Positions 33,188 to 42,689 of a stretch of DNA of 64,000 bases are shown piece after piece; the first letter of the stretch is position 1; the number at the start of each line of letters is the position of its first letter. The notes under the pieces are model-generated. The model saw only the letters and a program-made list of their open reading frames with translations. It made no database searches and was not told where the DNA came from. A program made the translations under genes and the position numbers. Origin of the DNA: Streptomyces sp. ICBB 8177 (lineage in GTDB: Bacteria; Actinomycetota; Actinomycetes; Streptomycetales; Streptomycetaceae); contig NZ_NSKH01000024.1 in the NCBI RefSeq assembly GCF_003144095.1, positions 265,198 through 329,197 on the forward strand. Reading direction: 5' to 3'.

Positions 33188-33667
33188 GTGTACGGCTACG
33201 ACCAGACCGCCGCGGGCGGCTCCGCCCCGCCCACCGGGATGCCCGGAATGCAGGGGGCGCCCGGCGCCGGGGGCTACGGCCCCCAGCCGCCGCTGTACCC
33301 CGAGCCCTCGCCGCCGTCGCTGGCCGACGCGGTGCGGGCGTTCACCACCGGGTCGATGTCCGCCGAGGACTTCCAGTCGATCTTCTCGACCTCGAAGGTC
33401 TACTGCCCGCGCGGCGACAACCCCGGCTTCCTCGCCCTGCACAACACCCAGCAGCCGGTGATCCCGATGTTCACCTCGCTCAAGGAGCTGAGGCGGTACG
33501 CCGGCAAGGAGTCGAAGTACTTCGTGATCACCGGAGCCGAGGTGCTGGACCTGCTGCCGACCGGGTACGGCTTCGTCCTCGACATGGAGGGCGACCACCG
33601 GATGGTCTTCGACGCCAAGGCGGTCGAGCAGATGGTCGACTTCGCGATGCGCAGGATGTACGGCTGA
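33188..33667 (+). CDS. SseB-like domain protein
   Basis: A 159-residue protein. Residues 1-45 are a Pro/Gly/Tyr-rich disordered tail ([20 protein letters not shown]). The rest resembles the SseB N-terminal domain of actinobacteria ([40 protein letters not shown]). Function in Gram-positives is unknown; related domains occur near type VII secretion genes, but none are here. The start is GTG 33188 without a clear ribosome site, so a leaderless mRNA is possible. Divergent from the acyl-CoA dehydrogenase gene. Confidence 0.8.
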   Translation: MYGYDQTAAGGSAPPTGMPGMQGAPGAGGYGPQPPLYPEPSPPSLADAVRAFTTGSMSAEDFQSIFSTSKVYCPRGDNPGFLALHNTQQPVIPMFTSLKELRRYAGKESKYFVITGAEVLDLLPTGYGFVLDMEGDHRMVFDAKAVEQMVDFAMRRMYG

Positions 33668-33766
33668 GCGCCGCGCCCACCTCCTCGCCCTGACCCGTCC
33701 CGCGGTTCCCTCGCGTGCGCCATGAGAGGGAACGGAATACGCACGCCTTGTTGGTCGTTCACTTTT

Positions 33767-33777
33767 CAACTAAGTTG
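33767..33777. promoter_or_regulatory. palindrome upstream of pirin gene
   Basis: CAACT-A-AGTTG is a perfect 11-bp inverted repeat ending 26 bp before the pirin start codon. The half CAACTAAG also occurs at 1876-1883 beside the MarR operator palindromes, hinting at a shared regulator. Confidence 0.4.
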
Positions 33778-33803
33778 GACGCCGAACGATCGAGGAGGTC
33801 GTC

Positions 33804-34763
33804 ATGCCCGCCGTGACCGTAGAGAACCCGCTGACGCTGCCGCGCGTGGCGGCGCCCGCCGAGGCCACCGCCCGCCCGGTGCTGGGGGTCGGGACCGCGC
33901 CGAGCGGCTTCGAGGGCGAGGGCTTCCCCGTCCGCCGGGCGTTCGCCGGCATCGACCACCAGCACCTCGACCCGTTCATCATGATGGACCAGATGGGCGA
34001 GGTGGAGTACGCGCCGGGCGAGGCCAAGGGCACCCCCTGGCACCCGCACCGCGGCTTCGAGACCGTCACCTACCTGATCGACGGCACCTTCGTGCACCAG
34101 GACTCGCACGGAGGCGGCGGTGTGATCAACGGCGGCGACACCCAGTGGATGACCGCGGGCAGCGGACTGCTGCACATCGAGGCACCTCCGGAGGAGCTGG
34201 TCGTCAGCGGCGGCGTCTTCCACGGCCTCCAGCTGTGGGTGAACCTGCCGCGCGAGCACAAGATGATGCCGCCGCGCTACCAGGACATCGACGGCGGCCG
34301 GGTCAAGCTGCTGACCTCGTCGGACGGCGGCGCGCTGCTGCGGCTGATCGCCGGCGACATCGACGGCCACCAGGGCCCCGGCATCACCCACACCCCGATC
34401 ACGATGATCCACGCCACCCTCAATCCCGGCGCCGAGCTGACGCTGCCGTGGCGGGCGGACTTCAACGCCCTCGCCTACGCGCTGGCCGGACGCGGCAGCG
34501 CGGGCACCGCCGGGCGGTCGCTGCGCACCGGGCAGACCGCGGTGTTCGGCGCGGGCGACGCGCTGACGCTGCGGGCCGACGCGACGCAGGAGTCGCGCAG
34601 CCCGAACTTCGAGGTGGTCCTGCTGGGCGGGCTGCCGATCCGGGAGCCGATGTTCCACTACGGGCCCTTCGTGATGAACTCGCACGCCGAGCTGGCGCAG
34701 GCGTTCGAGGACTTCCAGGCGGGCCGCCTCGGCACGATCCCGGCGGAGCCCGGGGAGAACTGA
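33804..34763 (+). CDS. pirin family protein
   Basis: A 319-residue bicupin. The N-terminal cupin has the metal-binding pirin pattern (HLDPFIMMDQMG, WHPHRGFETVTYLIDG, HIEAPPEE), with two histidines in HPH, one in the next motif and a glutamate. Some bacterial pirins have quercetinase-like dioxygenase activity, others bind partner enzymes. GAGGAGG lies 6 nt before the ATG. The gene converges with the SpoIIE phosphatase. A small palindrome upstream suggests regulated expression. Confidence 0.92.
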   Translation: MPAVTVENPLTLPRVAAPAEATARPVLGVGTAPSGFEGEGFPVRRAFAGIDHQHLDPFIMMDQMGEVEYAPGEAKGTPWHPHRGFETVTYLIDGTFVHQDSHGGGGVINGGDTQWMTAGSGLLHIEAPPEELVVSGGVFHGLQLWVNLPREHKMMPPRYQDIDGGRVKLLTSSDGGALLRLIAGDIDGHQGPGITHTPITMIHATLNPGAELTLPWRADFNALAYALAGRGSAGTAGRSLRTGQTAVFGAGDALTLRADATQESRSPNFEVVLLGGLPIREPMFHYGPFVMNSHAELAQAFEDFQAGRLGTIPAEPGEN

Positions 34764-34794
34764 GGGCGGCGCCGGGCGGGTTCCCCGGACGGGC

Positions 34795-37071
34795 TCAGCC
34801 CAGGTCGGGCGGCGCGGGCGTCAGGGCCGCGCCGCCCGGCCCGTCCGCGCCGTCCGCCCAGGCCGCCCCGTCCTCGCCATCCGTCCGGGCCGTCCCGTCC
34901 TCGCCGGGGTCCGGCGTCCCGTTGCCGTCGTGCTCGTACAGCTCGAACCAGATGCACTTGCCCTGCCCCCTGGGCCGCACCCCCCACGCGTCGGCCAGGA
35001 CGTCCATCATCACCAGGCCACGGCCGGAGGACGCCAGCTCGCCGGGCGTCCTGACGTGCGGCATCTCGTCGCTGGCGTCGGCCACCTCGATCCGCAGGCG
35101 GCGGCAGAGCGGGCGGCCCAGCACCTCCAGCGTCATCAGCGCCTCCCCGTCGGTGTGCACCAGCACGTTGGTGATCGCCTCGGACGCCAGCAGCACCGCG
35201 GCGTCCACCTGCTCCGGGTCGTGCCAGTCGTGCAGCACGGTGCGCACCTCGTCGCGCGCGCCCTTGATCTGCCGGGGCTCGTCCTGGGCGATGGTCAGCA
35301 CCGTGCGCCGCGGCGGGAACGCGAGCCCGTCCTCCGCTTCGCCGCGCCGCAGGAGCAGCAGCGCCACGTCGTCCTCCCGGCGGTCGGCGAGCGGTCCCGT
35401 GGTGTGGTGCGAGGGCGGGCCGTGCACCGCGGCGACCAGAGCGTCGGCGAGCGCCTCCAGGTTGTCGGTGGGGCCCGCGTACAGCACGTCGATGACCCGC
35501 TGCCAGCCGCTGTCCAGGTCGTGGCCACCGGTCTCCAGCAGCCCGTCGGTGCACACCAGCAGCACCTCGCCCGCGTCCAGCGCGATGCTGGTCGTCGGGT
35601 AGTCGGCGTCCGGGTCGACGCCCAGGGGCAGTCCGCCGGGGGTGTGCCGGATGATCGTGGTCCCGTCGCCGAGCCGGATCGCCGGGTCGGGGTGGCCGGC
35701 GCGGGCGATGTCGAGCATGCCGGTGGCCGGGTCGACCTCCAGGTACAGGCAGGTCGCGAAACGCTGGTCGTCCAGGTCGCCGCTCTCCAGGCGGCCGCCG
35801 TCCCGCTCGGCGCGGTCCCGCTCGGCCCGCTCCCGTTCGTCGCCCGCGGTGAGGCCGGCCAGGAAGCGGGAGGCGCGCGAGAGCACGGCGTCCGGCCGGT
35901 GGCCCTCGGAGGCGTACGCCCGCAGCGCGATGCGCAGCTGACCCATCAGTCCGGCCGCCCGCACGTCGTGGCCCTGCACGTCCCCGATGACCAGCGCGGT
36001 GCGGCCGGACGGCAGGTCGATCACGTCGTACCAGTCGCCGCCGATCTGCAGGCCCCCGCCGGTCGGCACGTAGCGGGCGGCCAGCGTCATCCCGGCGATG
36101 TCCCGTTTGTGGGTGGGCATCATCGTGCGCTGGAGCCCGTCGGACAGCTCGCGCTCGGACTCCTGGAGGTGGGCCCGCGACAGCGCCTGCGCGAGCATTC
36201 GGGCCACCGTGGTGAGCACCGAGCGCTCGTCGGGGGTGAACTCGACCGGGTCGCGGAACGCGGCCAGCCACGCGCCGATCGTCCGCCCCGCGACCACCAG
36301 CGGCAGGAACGCCCAGGAGGAGCGGTGGAGCGGCTCGATCAGCGGCCAGGTGGCCGGGAAGCGCTCCTTGTACGTCTCGGGGCTCGGCAGGTAGATCGCC
36401 CGGCCGGTGCGGGTGACCAGGGCGGCCGGGTAGTCGGTGCCGATCGGCATCTCCAGGAACGGCTGCTCGTCGCCCTGCCGGTGCCCGTGGTGGCCGATGA
36501 TCCGCAGCCGCTCGCCCTCCCGGGCGAAGACCGCGAGCCCGTCCGGCGAGAACCCCGGCATCGACAGCGAGGCGGCGACCCGCAGCACCTCGGCGGTGGA
36601 GTCCGCCTCGGCCAGCGCCCGGCCGGCGTCCAGCAGGAAGGCCTCCCGGGAGCGCCGCTCGGCGTCGGTGGCACGGCGGAAGCGGCCCCGCTCCGGCATC
36701 TCGAACAGGGTGCCCACCGCGAGCGTCGGCTCGCGGCCGGAGTCGTCGCGCAGCCAGCGCAGCCGGGTGTGCAGCATCCGCAGCACCTTGCCGTCGTCCC
36801 CGATGACCCGCAGCCGGGCCTCGGCGACGCTGCCCTCGGCGAGCCCGAGGGAGACGGCGGAGTTGAGGTCGACGTAGTCCTCGGCGTTGAGCCGGCCGCG
36901 GATCACGGACGAGTGAACGGTGCACGGGCCGGGCGGCAGGCCCAGCAGTTCGGCGGCCAGCTCGTCCAGGGCGACGGTGCCGGCGGAGTTGTCCCAACGC
37001 CAAAGTCCGGTGCCGACGGCCGCCAGCACGTCCTGGGCCCCGAGCGGCGGGGTGGCGCCCTCCGTGTGCAT
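34795..37071 (-). CDS. PAS-GAF-SpoIIE phosphatase with C-terminal anti-sigma-like ATPase
   Basis: A 758-residue cytoplasmic regulator. PAS domain about 14-125, GAF about 150-305, PP2C-type SpoIIE phosphatase about 325-565 (metal and core motifs [41 protein letters not shown]), and a GHKL ATPase of the RsbW type about 600-725 ([36 protein letters not shown]). Such streptomycete proteins combine a phosphatase and a kinase-like domain that act on anti-sigma-factor antagonists. The acidic Gly/Asp-rich tail (about 725-758) is disordered. ATG 37071. It converges with the pirin gene; no antagonist gene is adjacent. Confidence 0.93.
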   Translation of the reverse strand: MHTEGATPPLGAQDVLAAVGTGLWRWDNSAGTVALDELAAELLGLPPGPCTVHSSVIRGRLNAEDYVDLNSAVSLGLAEGSVAEARLRVIGDDGKVLRMLHTRLRWLRDDSGREPTLAVGTLFEMPERGRFRRATDAERRSREAFLLDAGRALAEADSTAEVLRVAASLSMPGFSPDGLAVFAREGERLRIIGHHGHRQGDEQPFLEMPIGTDYPAALVTRTGRAIYLPSPETYKERFPATWPLIEPLHRSSWAFLPLVVAGRTIGAWLAAFRDPVEFTPDERSVLTTVARMLAQALSRAHLQESERELSDGLQRTMMPTHKRDIAGMTLAARYVPTGGGLQIGGDWYDVIDLPSGRTALVIGDVQGHDVRAAGLMGQLRIALRAYASEGHRPDAVLSRASRFLAGLTAGDERERAERDRAERDGGRLESGDLDDQRFATCLYLEVDPATGMLDIARAGHPDPAIRLGDGTTIIRHTPGGLPLGVDPDADYPTTSIALDAGEVLLVCTDGLLETGGHDLDSGWQRVIDVLYAGPTDNLEALADALVAAVHGPPSHHTTGPLADRREDDVALLLLRRGEAEDGLAFPPRRTVLTIAQDEPRQIKGARDEVRTVLHDWHDPEQVDAAVLLASEAITNVLVHTDGEALMTLEVLGRPLCRRLRIEVADASDEMPHVRTPGELASSGRGLVMMDVLADAWGVRPRGQGKCIWFELYEHDGNGTPDPGEDGTARTDGEDGAAWADGADGPGGAALTPAPPDLG

Positions 37072-37273
37072 CGTTCCCTACTTCAATGAGGCTTCGCCCA
37101 GTATGTACTGGTACGCGGTGATCGCGCACGCGGTGCCGGGCCGTCTCCGTGGTGGCCGGGCGACGCCGGGCGCCGGGAACGGCCGCGTGGGGCGCGGGGC
37201 CGGGCGGTACCCTTGCGGGAGTTCCGCGAGTGGCCGCACCGCTCGGCCCGCGACCCCACGACTTGGATGGACG

Positions 37274-39052
37274 ATGCATCGGTACCGGTCCCACACCTGC
37301 GGTGAGCTTCGCGCCGCCGACGTCGACACTGAGGTACGGCTGTCGGGCTGGCTGCACAACCGGCGCAACCTGGGCGGCATCCTCTTCATCGACCTGCGGG
37401 ACCACTACGGCGTCGTCCAGCTGATCGCCCACCCGGGCACCCCCGCCTACGAGGCGCTGGACCGGCAGTCCAAGGAGTCGGTGCTGCGCGTGGACGGCCG
37501 CGTGGTCGCCCGCAGCGCCGAGAACGTCAACCCGGAGCTGCCGACCGGCGAGATCGAGGTCGAGGTCACCGCGGTCGAGGTGCTGGGCGCCGCCGACCCG
37601 CTGCCCTTCCCGGTCTTCCCCGAGGACAACGCCAACGAGGAGATGCGGCTGACCAACCGCTTCCTCGACCTGCGCCGCCAGCGGATGCACCGCAACATCA
37701 TGCTGCGCTCGGCCGTGATCGCCTCGATCCGGCGGCGGATGACGGACCTGGGCTTCAACGAGATGGCCACCCCGATCCTGTCGGCCACCTCGCCGGAGGG
37801 CGCCCGCGACTTCCTGGTGCCCTCGCGCGTCCACCCGGGCACCTTCTACGCGCTGCCGCAGGCCCCGCAGCAGTTCAAGCAGCTGCTGATGATCGCGGGC
37901 TTCGACCGCTACTTCCAGATCGCGCCGTGCTTCCGTGACGAGGACAGCCGCGCGGACCGCTCGCCGGGCGAGTTCTACCAGCTCGACGTCGAGATGTCCT
38001 TCGTCGAGCAGGAGGACGTCTTCCAGGTCATCGAGAAGGTGATGACCGACCTGTTCGAGGAGTTCGGCGGCGGGCGGCACGTCACCTCCCCGTTCCCGCG
38101 CATCCCGTTCCGCGAGTCGATGCTCAAGTACGGCAACGACAAGCCGGACCTGCGCACCTCGCTTGAGCTGGTCGACGTCTCCGCGGTCTTCGCCGACTCC
38201 GGTTTCAAGGCGTTCGCCGGCAAGCACGTGCGGGCGCTGGCGGTGCCGGACACCGCCGGGCAGCCGCGCAAGTTCTTCGACTCCCTCGGTGAGTACGCGG
38301 TCTCGCAGGGCGCCAAGGGCCTGGCCTGGGTCCGGGTCGGCGAGGGCGGCGAACTGACCGGCCCGATCGCGAAGTTCCTCACCGAGGACGACGTCAAGAA
38401 GCTCACCGACGCCCTCGGCCTCGCGCCCGGGCACGCCGTCTTCTTCGGCGCGGGCGAGTTCGACGAGGTCTCGAAGATCATGGGCGCGGTCCGGGTCGAG
38501 GCGGCGAAGCGCGCCGGGCAGTTCGAGGAGAACGTCTTCCGCTTCTGCTGGATCGTCGACTTCCCGATGTTCGAGCGGGACGAGGAGACCGGGAAGATCG
38601 AGTTCAGCCACAACCCGTTCTCCATGCCGCAGGGCGGTCTCGAGGCGCTGGAGACCAAGGACCCGCTGGACATCCTCGCCTGGCAGTACGACATCGTGTG
38701 CAACGGCGTCGAGCTGTCCTCCGGCGCGATCCGCAACCACGAACCGGACGTGATGTACAAGGCGTTCGAGATCGCGGGCTACTCGCGCGAGACGGTGGAG
38801 CAGGAGTTCGGCGGCATGCTGCGCGCCTTCCACTTCGGCGCCCCGCCGCACGGTGGCATCGCCCCGGGCGTCGACCGCATGGTGATGCTGCTGGCCGACG
38901 AGCCCAACATCCGCGAGACGATCGCCTTCCCGCTCAACCAGACCGCGCAGGACCTGCTGATGGGCGCGCCCAGCGCGGTCGGCGAGGAGCGCCTGCGGGA
39001 GCTGCACCTGAGCCTGCGCAAGCCGCCGGCGAAGGACGAGAAGAAGAAGTAG
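37274..39052 (+). CDS. aspS: aspartyl-tRNA synthetase
   Basis: A 592-residue class IIb synthetase that charges tRNA-Asp. The N-terminal OB-fold binds the anticodon ([20 protein letters not shown]). Motif 2 is [20 protein letters not shown], motif 3 [14 protein letters not shown]. The inserted GAD domain typical of bacterial AspRS occupies about 300-420. It may be the non-discriminating type if the genome relies on GatCAB, which sequence alone does not settle. ATG 37274 gives the conserved [12 protein letters not shown] start. A strong terminator follows. Confidence 0.97.
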   Translation: MHRYRSHTCGELRAADVDTEVRLSGWLHNRRNLGGILFIDLRDHYGVVQLIAHPGTPAYEALDRQSKESVLRVDGRVVARSAENVNPELPTGEIEVEVTAVEVLGAADPLPFPVFPEDNANEEMRLTNRFLDLRRQRMHRNIMLRSAVIASIRRRMTDLGFNEMATPILSATSPEGARDFLVPSRVHPGTFYALPQAPQQFKQLLMIAGFDRYFQIAPCFRDEDSRADRSPGEFYQLDVEMSFVEQEDVFQVIEKVMTDLFEEFGGGRHVTSPFPRIPFRESMLKYGNDKPDLRTSLELVDVSAVFADSGFKAFAGKHVRALAVPDTAGQPRKFFDSLGEYAVSQGAKGLAWVRVGEGGELTGPIAKFLTEDDVKKLTDALGLAPGHAVFFGAGEFDEVSKIMGAVRVEAAKRAGQFEENVFRFCWIVDFPMFERDEETGKIEFSHNPFSMPQGGLEALETKDPLDILAWQYDIVCNGVELSSGAIRNHEPDVMYKAFEIAGYSRETVEQEFGGMLRAFHFGAPPHGGIAPGVDRMVMLLADEPNIRETIAFPLNQTAQDLLMGAPSAVGEERLRELHLSLRKPPAKDEKKK

Positions 39053-39070
39053 CCGCCTGGCGCGGCGGGC

Positions 39071-39107
39071 AGCGGGCCCCGGGATCGTGCTGATCCCGGG
39101 GCCCGCT
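39071..39107 (+). terminator. terminator after aspS
   Basis: A perfect 16-bp stem (39071-39086 with 39092-39107) around GTGCT, followed by TCT. Confidence 0.88.
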
Positions 39108-39149
39108 TCTCGCGGGTTCGGGCGTTCGCGTTCGGGCCTGGGGGCGGGG

Positions 39150-40007
39150 TCACGCGCTCCCCGCCAGGAAGCGGCTCACCACCTCGTCGAGCGCGGCCGG
39201 GGCGTGGTGCGGGAGGCTGTGGTGGGTGGCGTCGGGGAGGGTGACCACCTCGGCGTGCGGCAGCGCGCGGGTCACGCCGGCCGCCGCGCGCACCGCCTCC
39301 TGGGCCCTGCCCCGCCCGGCCAGCACCACCAGCGTCGGTGCCCCGAACCCTTCCGCCTTCGGGCGCGGGCCGGTCGCCGGGCGGGCGGCCGGGAAGCCCG
39401 CCGCCGCCTCCTGGAGCCGCAGCCAGCCGGGGTCGAGCGCGGCGCCGCGCGTCTCCCAGGTCAGGAAGGACCGCACGCGGCGCGGGGTCGGCCGCAGCAG
39501 CATCGGCAGGGCGTGGGCGAGGTAGCCGGGGCGGAAGCCCGCGAAGCACTGGGTGGGGTCGATCAGCACCAGCCGCTCCACCCGTTCGCGCGGCGCCCGC
39601 AGCGCGTGGTGCAGCGCGATCCAGCCCCCGTAGGAGTGGCCGCCCAGCGTCAGGGACCGCAGGCCGAGCCCTTCGGTGAGGGCGTCCAGCCAGCCGGTGA
39701 GGTCGTCGACGCCGCGCACGGGCCGCTCGCCGCGCACGCTGCGGCCCGGGGCGCCCACCAGGTCGGGGGCGAGCACCCGGTGGGTACGGGCCCACACCGG
39801 CGCGTTCGCGAACCACGACGCCGAGGTCGCGCCGTTCCCGCCGGGCAGCAGGAGCAGCGGCGGCGCGTCGGGTGCGCCCAGCGCGTTGACCCGGGTCGTC
39901 CCGTACGGCGGCGTCGGGACGTCGATCGCCTCCACGCCGTCGCCCCATCCGGCCAGCACCTCGTCGTACGCCGCGAGGAACCGTCGTTGCGCTGCCGCGT
40001 CTGCCAT
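39150..40007 (-). CDS. alpha/beta hydrolase
   Basis: A 285-residue alpha/beta-hydrolase-fold enzyme. The nucleophile elbow is GGHSYGG with Ser125. The oxyanion loop is LLLLPGGNGATSASW, and the catalytic histidine is probably in LPDATHHSLPHHAP near the C-terminus; the acid is likely in the preceding strand. The substrate is unknown. ATG 40007 is used. It is divergent from a MarR gene 109 bp away with a perfect palindrome between them, so the regulator probably controls it. Confidence 0.88.
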   Translation of the reverse strand: MADAAAQRRFLAAYDEVLAGWGDGVEAIDVPTPPYGTTRVNALGAPDAPPLLLLPGGNGATSASWFANAPVWARTHRVLAPDLVGAPGRSVRGERPVRGVDDLTGWLDALTEGLGLRSLTLGGHSYGGWIALHHALRAPRERVERLVLIDPTQCFAGFRPGYLAHALPMLLRPTPRRVRSFLTWETRGAALDPGWLRLQEAAAGFPAARPATGPRPKAEGFGAPTLVVLAGRGRAQEAVRAAAGVTRALPHAEVVTLPDATHHSLPHHAPAALDEVVSRFLAGSA

Positions 40008-40063
40008 GGTCCGCCGCACCCCCTTCGTCGGACTCGTAAGGCGGAAAGCTCGATCAGCGATAA

Positions 40064-40078
40064 TCTCGTTGAACGAGA
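40064..40078. promoter_or_regulatory. operator candidate between hydrolase and MarR genes
   Basis: TCTCGTT-G-AACGAGA is a perfect 15-bp palindrome. A GATAAT -10-like hexamer (40059-40064, plus strand) abuts it, so binding would block polymerase. Probable autoregulatory MarR site. Confidence 0.6.
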
Positions 40079-40116
40079 GAATACGCGGGAACGCGGGCCC
40101 ATGGGAGGGGCGGACG

Positions 40117-40596
40117 ATGGGTGTGGCGAACGACGGCGGGCATGGCGGCGGGCGGGACGCGGACCTGGAGACCGTTCACCTGCTGCGCCGCGTGACGGTC
40201 GAACTGGTGCTGGCGCAGGCGGAGTTCGCGCGGCGCAACGGCATGCACGGCACCGACGTGCGCGCCCTGATCTGCCTGCTCGACGCGGAACGCGCGGGCA
40301 CGCCCGCGACACCGGGGCGGCTCGGCGCAGAACTCGGCCTCAACTCCGCCGGCACCACCGCCGTCATCGACCGCCTGGAGCGGCTCGGCCACGTCGAGCG
40401 GCTACGGGACCAGACCGACCGGCGGCGGGTGCGGTTGCGGGTGAGCCGGGCGGCGGTCGCGCTCGGGGAGTCGTTCTTCGGCCCGTTGATCGGCGGGACG
40501 GTGGAGTTGCTGCGCGGCATGGACGACACGGAGGCGGCCGCGGTGCGCCGATTCCTGTCCGGCGTGAGCGAGTTGGCCCGGCGCCCCGCGCCCTGA
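40117..40596 (+). CDS. MarR family regulator
   Basis: A 159-residue winged-helix repressor. The recognition region is RLGAELGLNSAGTTAVIDRL (about 68-87), with the wing at DQTDRRRVRLRVS. Start ATG 40117 follows GGAGGGG; an ATG at 40101 is out of frame. It is divergent from the alpha/beta hydrolase with a palindromic operator between them, the classic local-regulator layout. The ligand may be the hydrolase's substrate. Confidence 0.88.
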   Translation: MGVANDGGHGGGRDADLETVHLLRRVTVELVLAQAEFARRNGMHGTDVRALICLLDAERAGTPATPGRLGAELGLNSAGTTAVIDRLERLGHVERLRDQTDRRRVRLRVSRAAVALGESFFGPLIGGTVELLRGMDDTEAAAVRRFLSGVSELARRPAP

Positions 40597-40638
40597 ACGC
40601 GTCTCCGAGGGGTCCAGCCCGGGCCCCGGCCGGTGGCT

Positions 40639-41292
40639 TCAGGTCGGCCGGGACGCCAGAAGACCGGCCGAGGGGTCCGCCTCCCCGCCCCACATCAGCC
40701 GCCCGTCCACCTCCAGCCCCACCCCGGCCAGGGCGCCGGCCACCCGCTCGGGCGCGAAGCGGTGGAACTCGTAGGACACCGGCAGCCCGTAGGCTCGCCG
40801 GGGGCTGCGCGGGCCGCTCCCGACGCGGAATCCCACGACCACGTGGCCGCCCGGCACGAGCACCCGCCTGAACTCCGCGAAGACGGCAGCCAGTTCCTCC
40901 GGTGGCGTGTGGACGAGGGACCACCAGGCCACCACGCCCGCGAGGGACGCGTCACCGGCGTCCAGCGCGGTCATCGAGCCGACCTCGAACCGCAGCCCGG
41001 CATGGGCCCGCCGGGCGGTCTCCACCATGCGCGGCGACAGGTCGACGCCGTGGACCGGCAGTCCGAGCCCGGCCAGGTGGGCGGTGACGTGCCCGGGCCC
41101 GCACCCCGCGTCGACCACCGGCAGGCCACCGCCGTCGCGCTTCACCAGTTCGGCGAAGCCCGACAGCAGCGCGCGCCCCAGCACGTCCCCCGCGAACCGC
41201 TGCGGCACCCGGTCCGCGTACTCCTGGGCGACGGTGTCGTACGACGCCCTGACCGCCGCCTCACGCGCGGACAACCGAGGAAGCTCCGTCAT
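40639..41292 (-). CDS. class I SAM-dependent methyltransferase
   Basis: A 217-residue methyltransferase. SAM-binding motif I is VVDAGCGPGHVTAHL (about 65-79), motif II region VHGVDLSPRMVETAR, and the post-core FRRVLVPGGHVVVGF strand is clear. N-terminal helix VRASYDTVAQEYADR is typical of the Methyltransf_25/11 group acting on small molecules. ATG 41292 is preferred over a start 11 codons earlier. It converges with the MarR gene. The substrate is not evident. Confidence 0.9.
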   Translation of the reverse strand: MTELPRLSAREAAVRASYDTVAQEYADRVPQRFAGDVLGRALLSGFAELVKRDGGGLPVVDAGCGPGHVTAHLAGLGLPVHGVDLSPRMVETARRAHAGLRFEVGSMTALDAGDASLAGVVAWWSLVHTPPEELAAVFAEFRRVLVPGGHVVVGFRVGSGPRSPRRAYGLPVSYEFHRFAPERVAGALAGVGLEVDGRLMWGGEADPSAGLLASRPT

Positions 41293-41339
41293 CCCGCAGA
41301 CCCTACCGAGACCTCCTCCCCGCACGGTCGGCGAATCGT

Positions 41340-42572
41340 TCAGTCGTCGATCACCTGGTAGAGCGTGGTCCAGAAGTCCTGGATGAGTTGTGCCGGGGCC
41401 GGTACGGACAGCCCGACCTGGGTGAGCAGGATGCCGACGAGGTCGTGCCGCGGGTCGGCGTAGGCGGTGGTGCCGGTGCCGCCGTCCCAGCCGAACTGGC
41501 CGACGGGCGCGTAGTCGCCGCGATACGTGCGTACCGCCATGCCGTAGCCCCAGCCGCCGTGCTGTCCCTGACCGAAGGAGATGTGGACGTTGTCACGGGC
41601 GAGGGCGCTGCGGGCGGCCTGCTGCTCGGCGGTGAGGCAGTTGGTGGTCATCAGTTCCACGGCGGGCCTGGACAGGATGCGTTCGCCTTCGTGTGTCCCA
41701 TGGTTCAGCAGCATCCGGAAGTAGGCGTGGTAGTCGTCGACGGTGGAGACGAGACCGCCGCCGCCTGACGGGAATGCCGGAGGAGCGCTGTACTGTCCGC
41801 CCTCCGCCTCGTCCCAGACGGTGAACTCCCCGGTCCCCGGGTCCGGGGTGTAGCAGGGCGGCAGCCGGTCGATCTTGTCGGCGGGCACGTGGAAACCGGT
41901 GTCCCGCATGCCCAGAGGGCCGAAGATCCTCTCGCTCAGGAACGACTCGAAGGACTGCCCGGTGACCCGGGCGACCAGGACACCGAGTACGTCGTTGCTG
42001 ATCTGGTACTGCCAGTGCTCTCCGGGCTGGTGCATCAGCGGCAGTGTGCCCAGGCGGCGCATCCACTCGTCCGGCGCCGCCAGGTCCGTCGCACTCTGGC
42101 TGAAGATGCCCCGCTCGAAGACCGCGTCCATGATCGGCGTGCCCAGCGCCGTCAGATCCATGCCCAGCCCGAAGGTGGACGTCAGCAGGTCCCGCACCGT
42201 GATCGGGCGCCGGGCCGGCACGGTCTCCTCCAGCGGGCCGTCGACCCGCTTGAGCACCTGGCGGTCGGCGAGTTCCGGCAGCCACTGCTCCACCAGGTCG
42301 TCGAGGCGCAACCTGCACTCGTCCACCAGGACCATCGCCGCTGCCATGGTGACCGGTTTGGAGGTCGAGGCCATACGGAAGACCGTCTCCCGGCGCATCG
42401 GCCCGCCGCCGTCGTGGCGCATCGTCCCGAGCGCTTCGACGTGGGTCTGCCCGCCCCGGCCGACCAGCGCGACGAGTCCCGGGATCCGTCCGGACTCGAC
42501 ATACCGTGCCAGGACCTCGCGCACCGCGCGCACGCCCTTCGCGGAAAGCCCGTCGCTGATGTGTTGTTCCAT
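41340..42572 (-). CDS. beta-lactamase-related serine hydrolase
   Basis: A 410-residue class-C beta-lactamase-fold protein (serine hydrolase/esterase type). The active site SxxK is at Ser69-Thr-Ser-Lys72 (FRMASTSKPVTMAAA). The tyrosine motif lies in WQYQISNDVLGVL, with a spacing slightly different from the usual YxN. The third motif is probably GWDGGTGTTAY. No signal peptide is visible, so it is probably a cytoplasmic esterase such as those in secondary metabolism (EstB/LovD-like) rather than a secreted beta-lactamase. ATG 42572 has AGGGGGAG upstream. Divergent from LysR, its likely regulator. Confidence 0.88.
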   Translation of the reverse strand: MEQHISDGLSAKGVRAVREVLARYVESGRIPGLVALVGRGGQTHVEALGTMRHDGGGPMRRETVFRMASTSKPVTMAAAMVLVDECRLRLDDLVEQWLPELADRQVLKRVDGPLEETVPARRPITVRDLLTSTFGLGMDLTALGTPIMDAVFERGIFSQSATDLAAPDEWMRRLGTLPLMHQPGEHWQYQISNDVLGVLVARVTGQSFESFLSERIFGPLGMRDTGFHVPADKIDRLPPCYTPDPGTGEFTVWDEAEGGQYSAPPAFPSGGGGLVSTVDDYHAYFRMLLNHGTHEGERILSRPAVELMTTNCLTAEQQAARSALARDNVHISFGQGQHGGWGYGMAVRTYRGDYAPVGQFGWDGGTGTTAYADPRHDLVGILLTQVGLSVPAPAQLIQDFWTTLYQVIDD

Positions 42573-42655
42573 CTCACTCCCCCTGCGGTTGATCGTTCGC
42601 CTCACTCTCACCGCCCAACCGCCGTGCGATCAACGTACGATGCGTGCACGTACCG

Positions 42656-42671
42656 ATAACCCGGACGTTAT
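42656..42671. promoter_or_regulatory. candidate LysR site
   Basis: ATAAC-CCGGAC-GTTAT is an inverted repeat just before the lysR ribosome site, in the 117-bp divergent gap. A second, GC-richer CGTAC...GTACG pair lies 20 bp upstream. LysR proteins normally bind two such sites. Confidence 0.4.
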
Positions 42672-42689
42672 GAGGGGAGGTCCGGCCCC

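Noticed and set aside
34658-39007. Very long open frame antisense to the SpoIIE, intergenic and aspS regions
   Set aside because: It crosses real genes on both strands; antisense open frames are a by-product of high GC content, and the real genes have clear motifs.
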